64,000 nt of DNA, taken from positions 1 through 64,000 of the forward strand of contig CAWIUB010000007.1 in the NCBI GenBank assembly GCA_963839175.1, read 5' to 3'. Source of the stretch: CAWIUB01 sp963839175 (GTDB lineage: Bacteria; Actinomycetota; Actinomycetes; Mycobacteriales; Jatrophihabitantaceae). Shown here piece after piece: positions 53,509 to 62,169 of this stretch. A program made the position numbers and the translations under genes. How positions within the stretch are numbered: position 1 is the stretch's first letter; every line of letters begins with the position of its first letter. The notes beneath the pieces were generated by a model. It was not told the origin of the DNA. It worked only from the letters and a program-made list of their open reading frames with translations, and made no database searches.

Positions 53509-53919
53509 TCACCTTGCGGCAGGTGACAGGCGCTCCGAGCCGAGTTGGTTGTGGACGACGGACGCGGATCTGATCCCGCTCGAGCAGGCGCGGGCCCCTC
53601 ACGAAGCCAAGACGCTGCTGCATGTCCGCGAACACGGAACGGCCAACGCCCTCGCACTATGGTTCAGAGCCGAGCTCGCGCCCGGCATATCGCTTTCCGT
53701 GGGACCCGGCGATCCACCAACACACTGGGGGATGACGACGGCCCCGCTGAACTCGCCGGTGGAGCTCACGCCCGGCATGGTCGTTCGCGCCAGAGTCAGG
53801 ACCACCCCGGCTCGCCCGATCGGGACATGGACGAGCTGGGCGATCGCGCTGCCAGGCACCGACTGGGAGGAGCACGATGAGCAGGCGGTCTGGGAGGAGA
53901 TCGACGACTGAGCGATCTC

Positions 53920-53939
53920 AGGAGCCCCGAGGGGCTCCT
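53920..53939. terminator. Hairpin after methyltransferase gene
   Basis: GGAGCCCC (53921-53928), loop GA, GGGGCTCC (53931-53938) is a perfect stem, extendable by an A-T pair, 9 bases after the stop. No T tract, which is common for actinobacterial terminators. Confidence 0.6.
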
Positions 53940-54299
53940 CGGCAGCACGCCGCGACCGGCAGGTCCAAGCAGCGCTCCGCGATGAAGACTCATCAAGCAG
54001 AACGCCCGCAACTAGGCCGATCAGGCGTTCCATCCCATCGATCGACCCGTGGCAACTCGGCGTGGCCTTGCCGCTGGCAAGCAGAACCTTTGTTGCGCAG
54101 ATCAGCGGTACCCCGAGAACTTGCGGATCGCGACGCGTGGCAAGCATCGACTGAGGCCTTCACCACGGCCTTCATTGACGACGCGCTGGAGCTCCAAACC
54201 ATCTCGAGTACGCGCACCCGGGGCGCGGCCCTCTTGCCATCCTCCACCGAGTGGCACGCGTGTCACGGTCTCTGGGCGTGGGTTTCTACCGCTTATGTA
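53940..54299. other. Intergenic, no gene seen
   Basis: 360 bases between the hairpin and the IS630 element. No frame recognised as protein. Confidence 0.35.
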
Positions 54300-55436
54300 G
54301 TGTCTCGCAATTAGGCGATGATTGCGGTAGAGTGCCTGTATGCGCCCACCGACAGCTGCCTTGGTGATGAGCGACGGTCAACGCGAGATCCTGGAAGACC
54401 TGGCGAGTTCGCGTACGGCGCCGCATCGGGAGGTGGTCCGGGCGAAGGCGTTGCTGCTGGCCGGTCAGGGTGTGGCGACCACCGCGATCGCGTCACGGCT
54501 GGGGGTGTCCGCGGCGAGCGTGACCAGCTGGCGGACCCGGTTCGGCACCGACGGGTTGGCGAAGTTCGGTCGGGTACGCGAGGGGCGGGGCCGCAAGCCG
54601 TCGATCTCGGCGGAGCAGGTGGAAGCGATCGTGCATGCCACCTTGCACGACAAGCCGCCCGGGGAGACGCACTGGAGCTGCCGGTCGATGGCGAAAGCGC
54701 AGGGGGTGAGCAAGGCGACCGTGCAGCGAATCTGGAAGGCGCGGGGACTGCAGCCGCACCGGGTGGAGACCTTCAAGCTGTCCAACGACAAGCGGTTCGA
54801 GGACAAGCTCGTCGACGTCGTCGGGCTGTATCTGAATCCGCCGGAGAAGGCGGTGGTGTTGTGCATGGACGAGAAAAGCCAGATCCAGGCGCTGGACCGC
54901 ACCCAGCCGTCGCTGCCGATGAAGAAGGGCCGGGCCGGCACGATGACGCATGACTACAAGCGCAACGGCACCACCACACTGTTCGCCGCGCTGAACGTGC
55001 TCACCGGAGTGGTCATCGGCCGGTGCCTGCCCAGGCATCGGCACACCGAGTTCCTCAAGTTCCTCCGGGTGATCGACCGGGAGGTCCCCAAGGGACTGCA
55101 GGTCCACCTGATCCTCGACAACTACGGCACCCACAAGCACGCGAACGTCGTCGCCTGGCTGGCCAAGCACCCTCGCTTCCACCTGCACTTCACGCCCACC
55201 TCCAGCTCGTGGCTGAACCTGGTCGAGCGCTGGTTCCGCAACCTCACCGACAAGGCCATCCGTCGCGGCGTGTTCCACTCCGTCCCCGACCTCATCGCCG
55301 CCATCGAGGCCTACCTCCAAGCCAACAACGATGAGCCCAAGCCGTTCGTGTGGACCGCGACCGCGGACGAAATCCTGGAGAAGGTGCGCCGTGGGCGGGT
55401 GGCCCTTCAACCGATCGCCAGTTAAAACCGAGACAC
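54300..55436 (+). mobile_element. IS630-type insertion sequence
   Basis: Ends GTGTCTCGCAATTA (54300-54313) and TAAAACCGAGACAC (55423-55436) are inverted repeats matching at 11 of 14 positions. A TA dinucleotide precedes the left end, as expected for IS630, but none follows the right end, so neighbouring sequence has changed or the border is off by a few bases. Confidence 0.72.
54340..55425 (+). CDS. IS630-family transposase
   Basis: 361 residues from ATG 54340. An N-terminal HTH (G-V-A-T-T-A-I-A-S-R-L-G-V-S) and a second HTH (A-Q-G-V-S-K-A-T-V-Q-R-I-W) precede the DDE core: V-V-L-C-M-D-E-K-S-Q, H-L-I-L-D-N-Y-G-T-H and S-W-L-N-L-V-E-R-W-F. Complete, no frameshift, so possibly active. Confidence 0.92.
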   Translation: MRPPTAALVMSDGQREILEDLASSRTAPHREVVRAKALLLAGQGVATTAIASRLGVSAASVTSWRTRFGTDGLAKFGRVREGRGRKPSISAEQVEAIVHATLHDKPPGETHWSCRSMAKAQGVSKATVQRIWKARGLQPHRVETFKLSNDKRFEDKLVDVVGLYLNPPEKAVVLCMDEKSQIQALDRTQPSLPMKKGRAGTMTHDYKRNGTTTLFAALNVLTGVVIGRCLPRHRHTEFLKFLRVIDREVPKGLQVHLILDNYGTHKHANVVAWLAKHPRFHLHFTPTSSSWLNLVERWFRNLTDKAIRRGVFHSVPDLIAAIEAYLQANNDEPKPFVWTATADEILEKVRRGRVALQPIAS

Positions 55437-55464
55437 CGCACTAGAATGGCTTGATCGTCTACAG

Positions 55465-56785
55465 GGCGCTTCCGGGTTCTTCGTGGGTCGGGTCTGGGTG
55501 TGACGGGCGCTTGGCGGCAGGATCTGTCGCATGCGCGACACCGAGTTGTACCGCCATCTGCTGGGGTTGGTCGCGCCGTGGGAGGTTGATCGCGTCGAGC
55601 TGTCGGCCCCCGGCGGGCGGGTGGACGTGTGGGTCGGGCATCCGGGCCGGACGCGGTTCGCGTGCCCGGACTGCGAGCGGGAGCTGGCGGTCTACGACCA
55701 CGCCGAGGAGCGGGCTTGGCGGCATCTGGACTCGTGTGCGTTCTTGACGTTCCTGCACGCCCGCCCGCCGCGGGTCGAGTGCCCCGAGCACGGGGTGCGG
55801 CAGGTGCGGCTGCCGTGGGCTGAGCCGCACGCACGGTTCACCGTGTTGTTCGAGCGGCTGGCCATCGACGTGCTCGCCGCCTGCGACGTGGCCTCCGCGG
55901 CCGGGTTGCTGCGGGTCAGCTGGGATGAGGCGTGGCACCTGATGGACCGCGCGGTGGCCCGGGGCCTGACCGCGAAACCACTGACCGCCCCGGCGCATGT
56001 CGGGGTCGATGAGAAGGCGGCCGGGCGGGGACAGGACTACATCACCGTGGTCGCCGACCTGGACACCGGCACCGTGGACTACATCGCCGACGAGCGACGC
56101 CAGGCCAGCCTGGACGGCTACTTCGAGAAGTTCACGCCCGAGCAGCTGGCCGGCATCCAGGCGGTCGCGATGGACATGTGGGAGCCGTTCGCCAACTCGG
56201 TGCGCGCGCACCTGACCGACCCGGACGACAAGATCGTGTTCGACCGGTACCACCTGATGGGCTACCTCACCGGCGCGGTGGACACCGTCCGCAAGCAAGA
56301 GAACCGGGCGCTGGTCGCGGCCGGTGACAAGAGCCTGGCCGGTTCGAAGTACCTCTGGCTGTACTCGGCCGAGAACCTGCCCGACCGTCACGCCGACCGG
56401 TTCGCCACGCTGCAGGCCGGCGACCTGCGCACCGCGCGGGCGTGGGCGATCAAGGAGAGCCTGCGGCACTTCTGGTCCTATAAGCGCCGCGGCTGGGCGG
56501 CCAAGCACTTCAACCGCTGGTACTTCTGGGCCACCCACTGCCGGCTCAAACCGATCATCGACGCGGCTAAGACACTCAAACGTCACCAGGCGGGGCTGCT
56601 GTCCTACTTCGCCCACCGGATCACCAACGCCGGCGCCGAAGGCCTCAACTCCCGCATCCAGGCGATCAGAGTCTCAGCGCGTGGCTACCGCAACCGCGAG
56701 CACTTCAAGACCGCGATCTACTTCCACCTCGGTGGCCTACAGCTCTACCCGGCCACACCATGACCCACGGACTTCGGAAGCGCTC
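55465..56785 (+). mobile_element. ISL3-type insertion sequence
   Basis: GGCGCTTCCGGGTTCTTCG at the left end is matched inversely by CGGACTTCGGAAGCGCTC at the right end; both continue into GTGGGTC. About 19 of 24 positions agree. No clear 8-bp duplication. It starts 28 bases after the IS630 end. Confidence 0.75.
55531..56763 (+). CDS. ISL3-family transposase
   Basis: 410 residues from ATG 55531. The N-terminal zinc-binding region is F-A-C-P-D-C-E-R plus V-E-C-P-E-H-G-V. The catalytic domain has H-V-G-V-D-E-K-A, V-A-M-D-M-W-E-P-F and N-A-G-A-E-G-L-N-S-R-I-Q, the DDE of ISL3. Complete. Confidence 0.92.
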   Translation: MRDTELYRHLLGLVAPWEVDRVELSAPGGRVDVWVGHPGRTRFACPDCERELAVYDHAEERAWRHLDSCAFLTFLHARPPRVECPEHGVRQVRLPWAEPHARFTVLFERLAIDVLAACDVASAAGLLRVSWDEAWHLMDRAVARGLTAKPLTAPAHVGVDEKAAGRGQDYITVVADLDTGTVDYIADERRQASLDGYFEKFTPEQLAGIQAVAMDMWEPFANSVRAHLTDPDDKIVFDRYHLMGYLTGAVDTVRKQENRALVAAGDKSLAGSKYLWLYSAENLPDRHADRFATLQAGDLRTARAWAIKESLRHFWSYKRRGWAAKHFNRWYFWATHCRLKPIIDAAKTLKRHQAGLLSYFAHRITNAGAEGLNSRIQAIRVSARGYRNREHFKTAIYFHLGGLQLYPATP

Positions 56786-56959
56786 TAACAGTGGGTACAG
56801 CAAGACACACTCGGGCTAGGCGCAGCTTGAGCCGATCCCAAAGCGTGAACCGGCCAATCAGTCGAGTGGGAAGGGACGACGAGGGGTGAGGATTCAGGAT
56901 CTGGGACAGATTCCGTGATGCATGCTGAGCGTGTGTCCCGGATCAGTTTGCTCGCTGCG

Positions 56960-57540
56960 TTGATCATTTCGGGAATGCGATCTTGACCGATCTATTGCTG
57001 ATGCGCTGCTGCCGCATCTCGGCGGTGTCACCGTGGAGCGGATCGAACGCAGGGGTAATTGCGTCATCATTCGCGGCCATGTCGGTGCCACGCCCGCGGT
57101 GTGCCAAGGTCCAATTCTTCGGCCGAGCGGGTGCACAGTCGATACGAGCGCTGGCTGGATGATGCGGCGATTGGTGGCCGCCCAACACTTATTCGGCTTC
57201 GCGTCCGACGGTTGTTCTGCGGCAACGACGCCCAGGCCTTCGCTGAACAGGTCCCGGGCCTGACCGTGCCACAGGAGCGCCGCAGTGCGGTGTTGCGCGC
57301 CTTGCTAGAGGCGATCGGGGGGCGTTGGCCGGACGAGCTGGAGCGCTTGGCCAAGGTGCTGGGTCTGCCGGTGGGTAGGAGCACGCTGCTGCGCTTGGTG
57401 CGGGCGGTGCCGGAGCCTGAGCGAGCTCGGTCGCGGCGCTCGGTGTCGACGACCTTGCCGTCTCTGCGCGGGCACGCGCCAGCGCGCGACGTTGCTGCCG
57501 GTGCTCGGCCAGGACTACCCGCACACCTTGACCGTCCGAC
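56960..57540 (+). pseudogene. Second ISL3-family transposase, N-terminal remnant
   Basis: Two plus frames contain A-D-A-L-L-P-H-L-G-G-V-T-V-E-R-I, then V-H-S-R-Y-E-R-W-L-D-D-A-A-I-G-G-R-P and F-C-G-N-D-A-Q-A-F-A-E-Q-V-P-G-L-T, L-G-L-P-V-G-R-S-T-L-L-R-L-V-R. This is the N-terminal third of an ISL3 transposase unlike the complete one upstream. The catalytic part is lost. Confidence 0.75.
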
Positions 57541-57611
57541 GTGACAGGTGACGGCAAACCGAGGGCTCGGGCCGCCGCGCAGTTGGGCGTTGGTCAGACC
57601 CGCAGCCGTGT

Positions 57612-57794
57612 TCAGCGGCGGTCGCGCCTGTCGTCGCGTCGGGCTCCTCGATCGTCATGTCGATCCTCTCGGCGGTCATGACGTCGGCCGACACCGTGCG
57701 CGACCACGGCCGTTGTCCCACGACGGCGGCGGTGCGGGCGACTGGGGCGCCGGATGACGCCGCGGCGCACAATGCGGGCGGGTCGAAGCGGCAT
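57612..57794 (-). pseudogene. N-terminal piece of a DUF6325-linked SHOCT protein
   Basis: ATG 57794 starts 1 base after the stop of the DUF6325 remnant. M-P-L-R-P-A-R-I-V-R-R is the usual opening of the second gene in DUF6325/SHOCT operons; the frame then loses similarity, and another frame carries V-A-R-T-A-A-V-V-G. No SHOCT domain follows. Confidence 0.45.
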
Positions 57795-57795
57795 G

Positions 57796-58216
57796 TCAGT
57801 TCCCTTCCTCGGCGGCCAGTTCGGCCTCCATCGATGCGGCGATGGCCTGGATCGGGCTGCAGCCAGTCGCGATCAGCTGGCCCCCTGATCGGCGTGCGGC
57901 GGTGGCGTACGGCGCTGCCCAGCGGTTCTCCCAGACCAGCACGCCCGCGACGCTTCCGGGCCCCATCGCCGGGCCAGGTCCTGGACGTCGTCGGCGGCCA
58001 GGATCTCGGCCAGGTCCCTTTTTGCAGCGCCTGGAGCTCGTTCATAGCGTCGGTCTCGTCGATCTCGTTCGCGTCGACGGACCCGTCCGCCGCCTTCTGC
58101 AAGATCAGCAGCAGCACGCGGATTGTTTCCGCGTCGGGCAGGCGGGCGAGTTCGGCCGCCATGTTGCCGTCAAAGTTCTGAGCTTCGCGTGGGAACTCCA
58201 CCACCGAGCGTGACAT
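57796..58216 (-). pseudogene. DUF6325-like protein, two frameshifts
   Basis: ATG 58216 gives M-S-R-S-V-V-E-F-P-R-E-A-Q-N-F-D and V-L-L-L-I-L-Q-K-A-A-D-G. After a shift in the AAAAAGGG run (about 58020) another frame reads D-L-A-E-I-L-A-A-D-D-V-Q-D-L-A. A further shift leads to G-P-G-S-V-A-G-V-L-V-W-E-N-R-W-A-A-P-Y and E-A-E-L-A-A-E-E-G-N at the stop. Joined, it is a normal DUF6325 protein of about 140 residues. Confidence 0.72.
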
Positions 58217-58399
58217 GAATGTCCGACAACGACCTGAGTCGATCGCGAGTCAGCGCTATCGGTCGCTATCGGGACGCGATCCCCGGTCTTGTTCATCTCG
58301 TCGGGGTGAGGCCGCGCCAGCCGGGCACCGATGAGGATTAATACAACCAAGCCGGAGGCAACAGCGGCCGTCCGCATCGGTCAAACAAGGGGTGACATC

Positions 58400-58801
58400 A
58401 TGATCTGGGCAATCCTCGCGCTGCTGGGCGTTCCGCTGTGGCTGTGTGCTGTCGGTATCCTCGTATTGGTCTTCCGCAACCGTGGCCTGCGCAAGCGGGC
58501 TGCCGACATCCCGTTGCGGCTGCGGCTTGATGCCAAGCGTCGCTGGCATCGAGGGCATGGACTATGGATCCACGACGTGCTGGGGTTCCGTGGCAGCCCC
58601 GCGGCCTGGAAAGAAGCCCTGTTGTGGGCAGGCAGCGGTACCCCTCGTGAGCTGACCTTCGAGGAGGCGCACAGGTTCCGCAGACTTGATCAGCCGGTTG
58701 CCGCGACCTTCACCGCCATCGACGGCCCTGCGTTCGAGGCAGTACACAGCGGCACCTCTCGCTGCTGCTCGGTCCATTTCAACAACACCACACGTAGGTA
58801 A
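58400..58801 (+). CDS. Small DUF2550-like membrane protein
   Basis: 133 residues from ATG 58400. One N-terminal helix (M-I-W-A-I-L-A-L-L-G-V-P-L-W-L-C-A-V-G-I) is followed by a cytoplasmic domain with R-G-H-G-L-W-I-H-D-V-L-G-F-R-G-S-P-A-A-W. It resembles the DUF2550-type single-pass proteins. Function unknown. Confidence 0.65.
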   Translation: MIWAILALLGVPLWLCAVGILVLVFRNRGLRKRAADIPLRLRLDAKRRWHRGHGLWIHDVLGFRGSPAAWKEALLWAGSGTPRELTFEEAHRFRRLDQPVAATFTAIDGPAFEAVHSGTSRCCSVHFNNTTRR

Positions 58802-58939
58802 AGTCCAGGTCACAGGCTGAAAGCCACCAGTGGCTGGGCTCATCGGCTGGCTTCGTGCCGTGCCACCTGATCCTTAATGCCTTCGCCAGCTTGGCTGGTC
58901 AAGTCCGAAGCTTTCTGTAGATCGGTGGCCTGGTGATCA

Positions 58940-59190
58940 CGCGGCGGCCGTCCCGCGGCGGCAGGATGCCGAAGAAGGCGGACAGGGTCGCGAGCAGGGG
59001 AGCACCTTGTACTCTTCCGCCGCCTCCCAGAAGAGCTCTTTGAGCTGCTGCACCTTCTCGGGATGCTCGACAGGCAGCGACATTTCTGGCCTGGGTGAAT
59101 CCTCGGGCAGGTAGTACAGCTCCGCCGGGCCGGCGTCCGGGTCCCACACCCCAGGCGCGTACGGCCGCAGCGCATCAGCCGTGACCACCC
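58940..59190 (-). pseudogene. Arylsulfatase internal fragment
   Basis: Reverse frame with V-V-T-A-D-A-L-R-P-Y-A-P-G-V-W-D-P-D, A-E-L-Y-Y-L-P-E-D, then E-H-P-E-K-V-Q-Q-L-K-E-L-F-W-E. Nearly identical to residues about 520-620 of the arylsulfatase at 40249-42657, with several small indels. Its 58840-58920 continuation (G-E-G-I-K-D-Q-V-A-R-H) is unrelated. Confidence 0.82.
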
Positions 59191-59476
59191 CGCGCATGGC
59201 GTTCGTGCCGCGTCCCGTTCGTAGCAGTTCCCCAGCTGATGCATGACCGCTGTCCACTGCAATGGCTCACGCCGTGGCCATCGATACGCGCATTCGTAGC
59301 TCGGTCCAGCTCCCGTATGCGTCGGCTGGCGCGACGGCGCTGGCGGATGCGCGGCCGACCTAGCTGTGCTGCCCAGGGACGTTAGTCGACTGGATGTGGC
59401 GACTCGCTGTGAGTTGAACTTTATGGGGAGGACTTCAGGAGGTCTTCGTGTCGCACGCTAACGCTCGGGTCATGGC

Positions 59477-60064
59477 TCATCGGCTATCGGGATCACTGCC
59501 GTGGCCGATTGGTGAGCTTCTACGATCGGCGGTGTCTGGCGGCGCCTGTCGCGCCCGTTGCACGGCCCCAACGAACATGCGAATGCCCAAGCCCAGGACA
59601 AGCAGGTCGAGGATCATCTGGACGGTGACTACAAGCCTGCCGGTCTGGCTAGTCGCCGTGATATCTCCGAACCCCACCGTGCTGAACGTGGTGACCGTGA
59701 AGTACAGCGAGTCCGTTCGGAGCTGGTAACTGAAACCGGCCGGGCTGGACCGGGCCATCACAAAATAGGCCGAGGCGAACAGGAGCACGAACAGCGGCAC
59801 CGTGGTGGCCAGGGCCTCCACAGCTCGCACGGCCGGGTAGCTGGCACTGATGACCAGGCGCAGTTGCCAGCCGGCGACGACAAACAGGACCAGCAGCCCC
59901 GCCACCAAAATCACCGCCAGCGGCACGCTTGCAAGATGATCCAACGGCAGCAGGTAGTACAACGCAACGAGCACGATGGTCGTCGCGAGTGAGCGAAGCA
60001 GCCCCAGTCCGATCAGTCGACGGCGTTTGGCCGCCATTTCGGTCCGTGCGGGCGGGTCAGTCAT
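59477..60064 (-). CDS. Two-TM potassium channel (Ion_trans_2)
   Basis: 195 residues from ATG 60064. Two short N-terminal helices precede the pore module: helix, pore loop with selectivity filter T-V-G-F-G-D (in F-S-T-V-G-F-G-D-I-T) and inner helix. Acts as a K+ channel pore in the cytoplasmic membrane. No RCK domain. Upstream frame to 60106 is not needed. Confidence 0.88.
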   Translation of the reverse strand: MTDPPARTEMAAKRRRLIGLGLLRSLATTIVLVALYYLLPLDHLASVPLAVILVAGLLVLFVVAGWQLRLVISASYPAVRAVEALATTVPLFVLLFASAYFVMARSSPAGFSYQLRTDSLYFTVTTFSTVGFGDITATSQTGRLVVTVQMILDLLVLGLGIRMFVGAVQRARQAPPDTADRRSSPIGHGSDPDSR

Positions 60065-60266
60065 GCCGGGCCCGCTCACGGACGAGCCAGGACGAGCAAA
60101 GTGCATGCTCCAATCCGGTTGCTATCAACCTTGTCCCCGTCACTCGTCAACCTGGACGACGTTCCGGCTATGAGTCTGGACCTGCCGGGGACGGCCCGAC
60201 TTCACCCCGCGCGGGTTATGCGACGCATGACGGTTCCACCGCAAACTGACCTTGAGGAGGCTGGAA

Positions 60267-61734
60267 GAGGTTGTCCCGGGTCTCGTAGAAGTTGAGGTGG
60301 CGGTCCCCCGCTCGATGCCTGCCGCATGGTAGGTGTCGGGCTTCCGCCAAGAAGTTCGACAAGAAGGGGACCGCCGTGACCAAGAACTACCAGACAAGGG
60401 CGTCGATGACGAGCGCCGAGCTGCGGCTCGCGCTGCCGGAGACGGTGAGTGTGGCGATGGGCGAGATCGCCGAGAATGTGCAGGAAGGCCTGCTGGCCTT
60501 GGCTGTGGGCACTGGTCTGCAGGTGATGCAGGCGATGATGGCCGAGGACGTGAGCGCGGCGTGCGGGCCGAAGGGCAAGCACGACCCGGACCGGACGGCG
60601 GTGCGTCATGGCAGCGAGGCCGGGTCGGTCACCCTGGGTGGACGACGGGTGCCGATCGAGCGGCCGCGGATACGCGCCGCGGACGGCTCGGGCGAGCTGC
60701 CCGTGCCGGCCTACGAGCTGTTCTCCTCGACCGAGATCCTGGGCCGGATGGCGATGGGTCGGATGCTGGCCGGCCTGTCCTCGCGCCGCTACCCGTTCGG
60801 GCTGGAACCGGTCGGGCAGCGTGTCGAGAAGTCGGCTCGTTCGACGAGCAAGTCCGCGGTCAGCCGCCGGTTCGTGGCCGCGACCGAGACCGCGCTGGCC
60901 GAGTTGCTCGCCGCGCCGCTGCACGAGCTGGACCTGGTCGCGTTGATGATCGACGGGGTGCACTTCGGCGAGCACCTGTGCGTGGTCGCACTCGGGATCG
61001 GCATCGACGGCACCAAGCACCCACTCGGGCTGGCCGAAGGCAGCACGGAGAACACCAGCGTGGTCACCGATCTGCTGACCGGGCTGCGTGAGCGCGGCCT
61101 GGACACCGCGCGGCCGATCTTCGTGGGCATCGACGGCGGCAAGGCGCTGCGGGCCGCAGTCGTCCGGGTCTTCGATCATCCGGTGATTCAGCGCTGCCAA
61201 CTCCACAAGATCAGAAACGTAGCGGACAAGCTGCCCGATCATCTGGCCGCGACGGTGACCAAGCGGATGCGTGCGGCCTACCACGCCAAGTCGGCGATCG
61301 TGGCCGAAGCACAGCTCGAAGCGCTGGCCAAGGAACTGGAGCGCACCCATCCCGGCGCGGCCGCGTCGCTGCGCGAGGGGCTGGTCGAGACGCTGACAGT
61401 GCTGCGCCTGGGTGTCTCGCCGACGCTGGCGCGCACGCTGCGCTCGACCAACAGCATCGAGTCGATGATCTCGATCGCACGTGATCACTCGATGAACGTG
61501 AAGAACTGGCAGAACGGGAACATGGCGCTGCGCTGGTGCGCGGCCGGGATGACCGAGGCGAGCAAGCAATTCCGTCGCGTCAACGGTCACCTGCACCTGC
61601 CCGCGCTTCGCGTCGCCCTCGATGAGCATGTCGCCGCACAAACTGTCAGTGCCACCCGTCATAATGACAACGTGATCGCCGCCTGACGATCATGAGGACC
61701 GCCACCGAAGTTCAACGGGAAGCGCGACAACCTC
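60267..61734 (+). mobile_element. IS256-type insertion sequence
   Basis: Inverted ends GAGGTTGTCCCGGG (60267) and, reversed, GAGGTTGTCGCGCT (from 61734); the similarity continues to GGTGGCGGTCC on both sides. The 8-bp target GGCTGGAA is duplicated exactly at 60259-60266 and 61735-61742, the length typical of IS256. Confidence 0.92.
60376..61686 (+). CDS. IS256-family (mutator-type) transposase
   Basis: 436 residues from GTG 60376, with GAAGGGGA upstream. L-M-I-D-G-V-H-F-G-E-H contains the first Asp, F-V-G-I-D-G-G-K-A-L the second, and R-S-T-N-S-I-E-S-M the catalytic Glu. Q-R-C-Q-L-H-K-I-R-N-V is the family C/D-(2)-H signature. Complete and probably recent. Confidence 0.93.
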   Translation: MTKNYQTRASMTSAELRLALPETVSVAMGEIAENVQEGLLALAVGTGLQVMQAMMAEDVSAACGPKGKHDPDRTAVRHGSEAGSVTLGGRRVPIERPRIRAADGSGELPVPAYELFSSTEILGRMAMGRMLAGLSSRRYPFGLEPVGQRVEKSARSTSKSAVSRRFVAATETALAELLAAPLHELDLVALMIDGVHFGEHLCVVALGIGIDGTKHPLGLAEGSTENTSVVTDLLTGLRERGLDTARPIFVGIDGGKALRAAVVRVFDHPVIQRCQLHKIRNVADKLPDHLAATVTKRMRAAYHAKSAIVAEAQLEALAKELERTHPGAAASLREGLVETLTVLRLGVSPTLARTLRSTNSIESMISIARDHSMNVKNWQNGNMALRWCAAGMTEASKQFRRVNGHLHLPALRVALDEHVAAQTVSATRHNDNVIAA

Positions 61735-61779
61735 GGCTGGAACGCCGCCGCCGCGCCGAGGCGGCGTTGGCCAGCGTCG

Positions 61780-62050
61780 TCGCGACGAGCGGCCTGCTAG
61801 AAGTGTCGACGCGGCGGATGGAGAGGCTAGTCGAGACCTTCAGCACGACCAGACTTCTTAGGTCCGCCGCACTAGCGACTGCGCCGACGACCCTCGCGGC
61901 AAGCAATGGGAGTGCGAACAGTCCCACCACCAAGCCGACCCCGCCGTCGAGCGCGAGGCGCTTGCGTCCGAGGCGGTCCCCGGTCTCCTTGACCCCGACA
62001 ACACCGTCGGGGTCGACGGTGACCAGGGCGGCGATGCCTTCCACTTCGAG
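61780..62050 (-). pseudogene. DUF1269-like glycine-zipper protein, remnant
   Basis: Reverse frame E-G-I-A-A-L-V-T-V-D-P-D-G-V-V-G-V-K-E-T, then G-G-V-G-L-V-V-G-L-F-A-L-P-L-L-A, the zipper of the family also seen at 39705-40220. The N-terminus and the end are out of frame. IS256 lies next to it. Confidence 0.6.
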
Positions 62051-62169
62051 TTAGCCCTCATGTTGAAGGAATCCCAGCGGTGGCGGCGGATGACCACATA
62101 CGCCGTAGACGAATCTTGCTTCCGTCGCGCGGCGGCGTCTTCATCCCTCGCGGACGAGAGGGACCGATC

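Larger units (their letters stand above)
51853..53911 (+). pseudogene. PRMT-like SAM methyltransferase, split by IS1595 element
   Basis: The first part, 51853 to about 52427, has the class I methyltransferase motif I (V-L-D-V-G-A-G-S-G-I-L-S), Y-A-V-E-Q at motif I', and V-S-E-W-L-G-G, close to the double-E loop of arginine methyltransferases. After the IS the frame resumes near 53512 with I-F-R-H-L-A, and A-L-W-F-R-A-E-L-A-P-G and T-H-W-G-M-T-T-A-P-L follow, the C-terminal barrel with the T-H-W motif. Restored length would be about 325 residues. Start is GTG 51853. Confidence 0.85.

Noticed and set aside
55459..56616. 385-codon reverse open frame opposite the ISL3 transposase
   Set aside because: Antisense shadow; ISL3 catalytic motifs lie on the plus strand.
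60202..61662. 486-codon reverse open frame opposite the IS256 transposase
   Set aside because: Antisense shadow of an intact transposase; sequence is low-complexity Arg/Gln/His.
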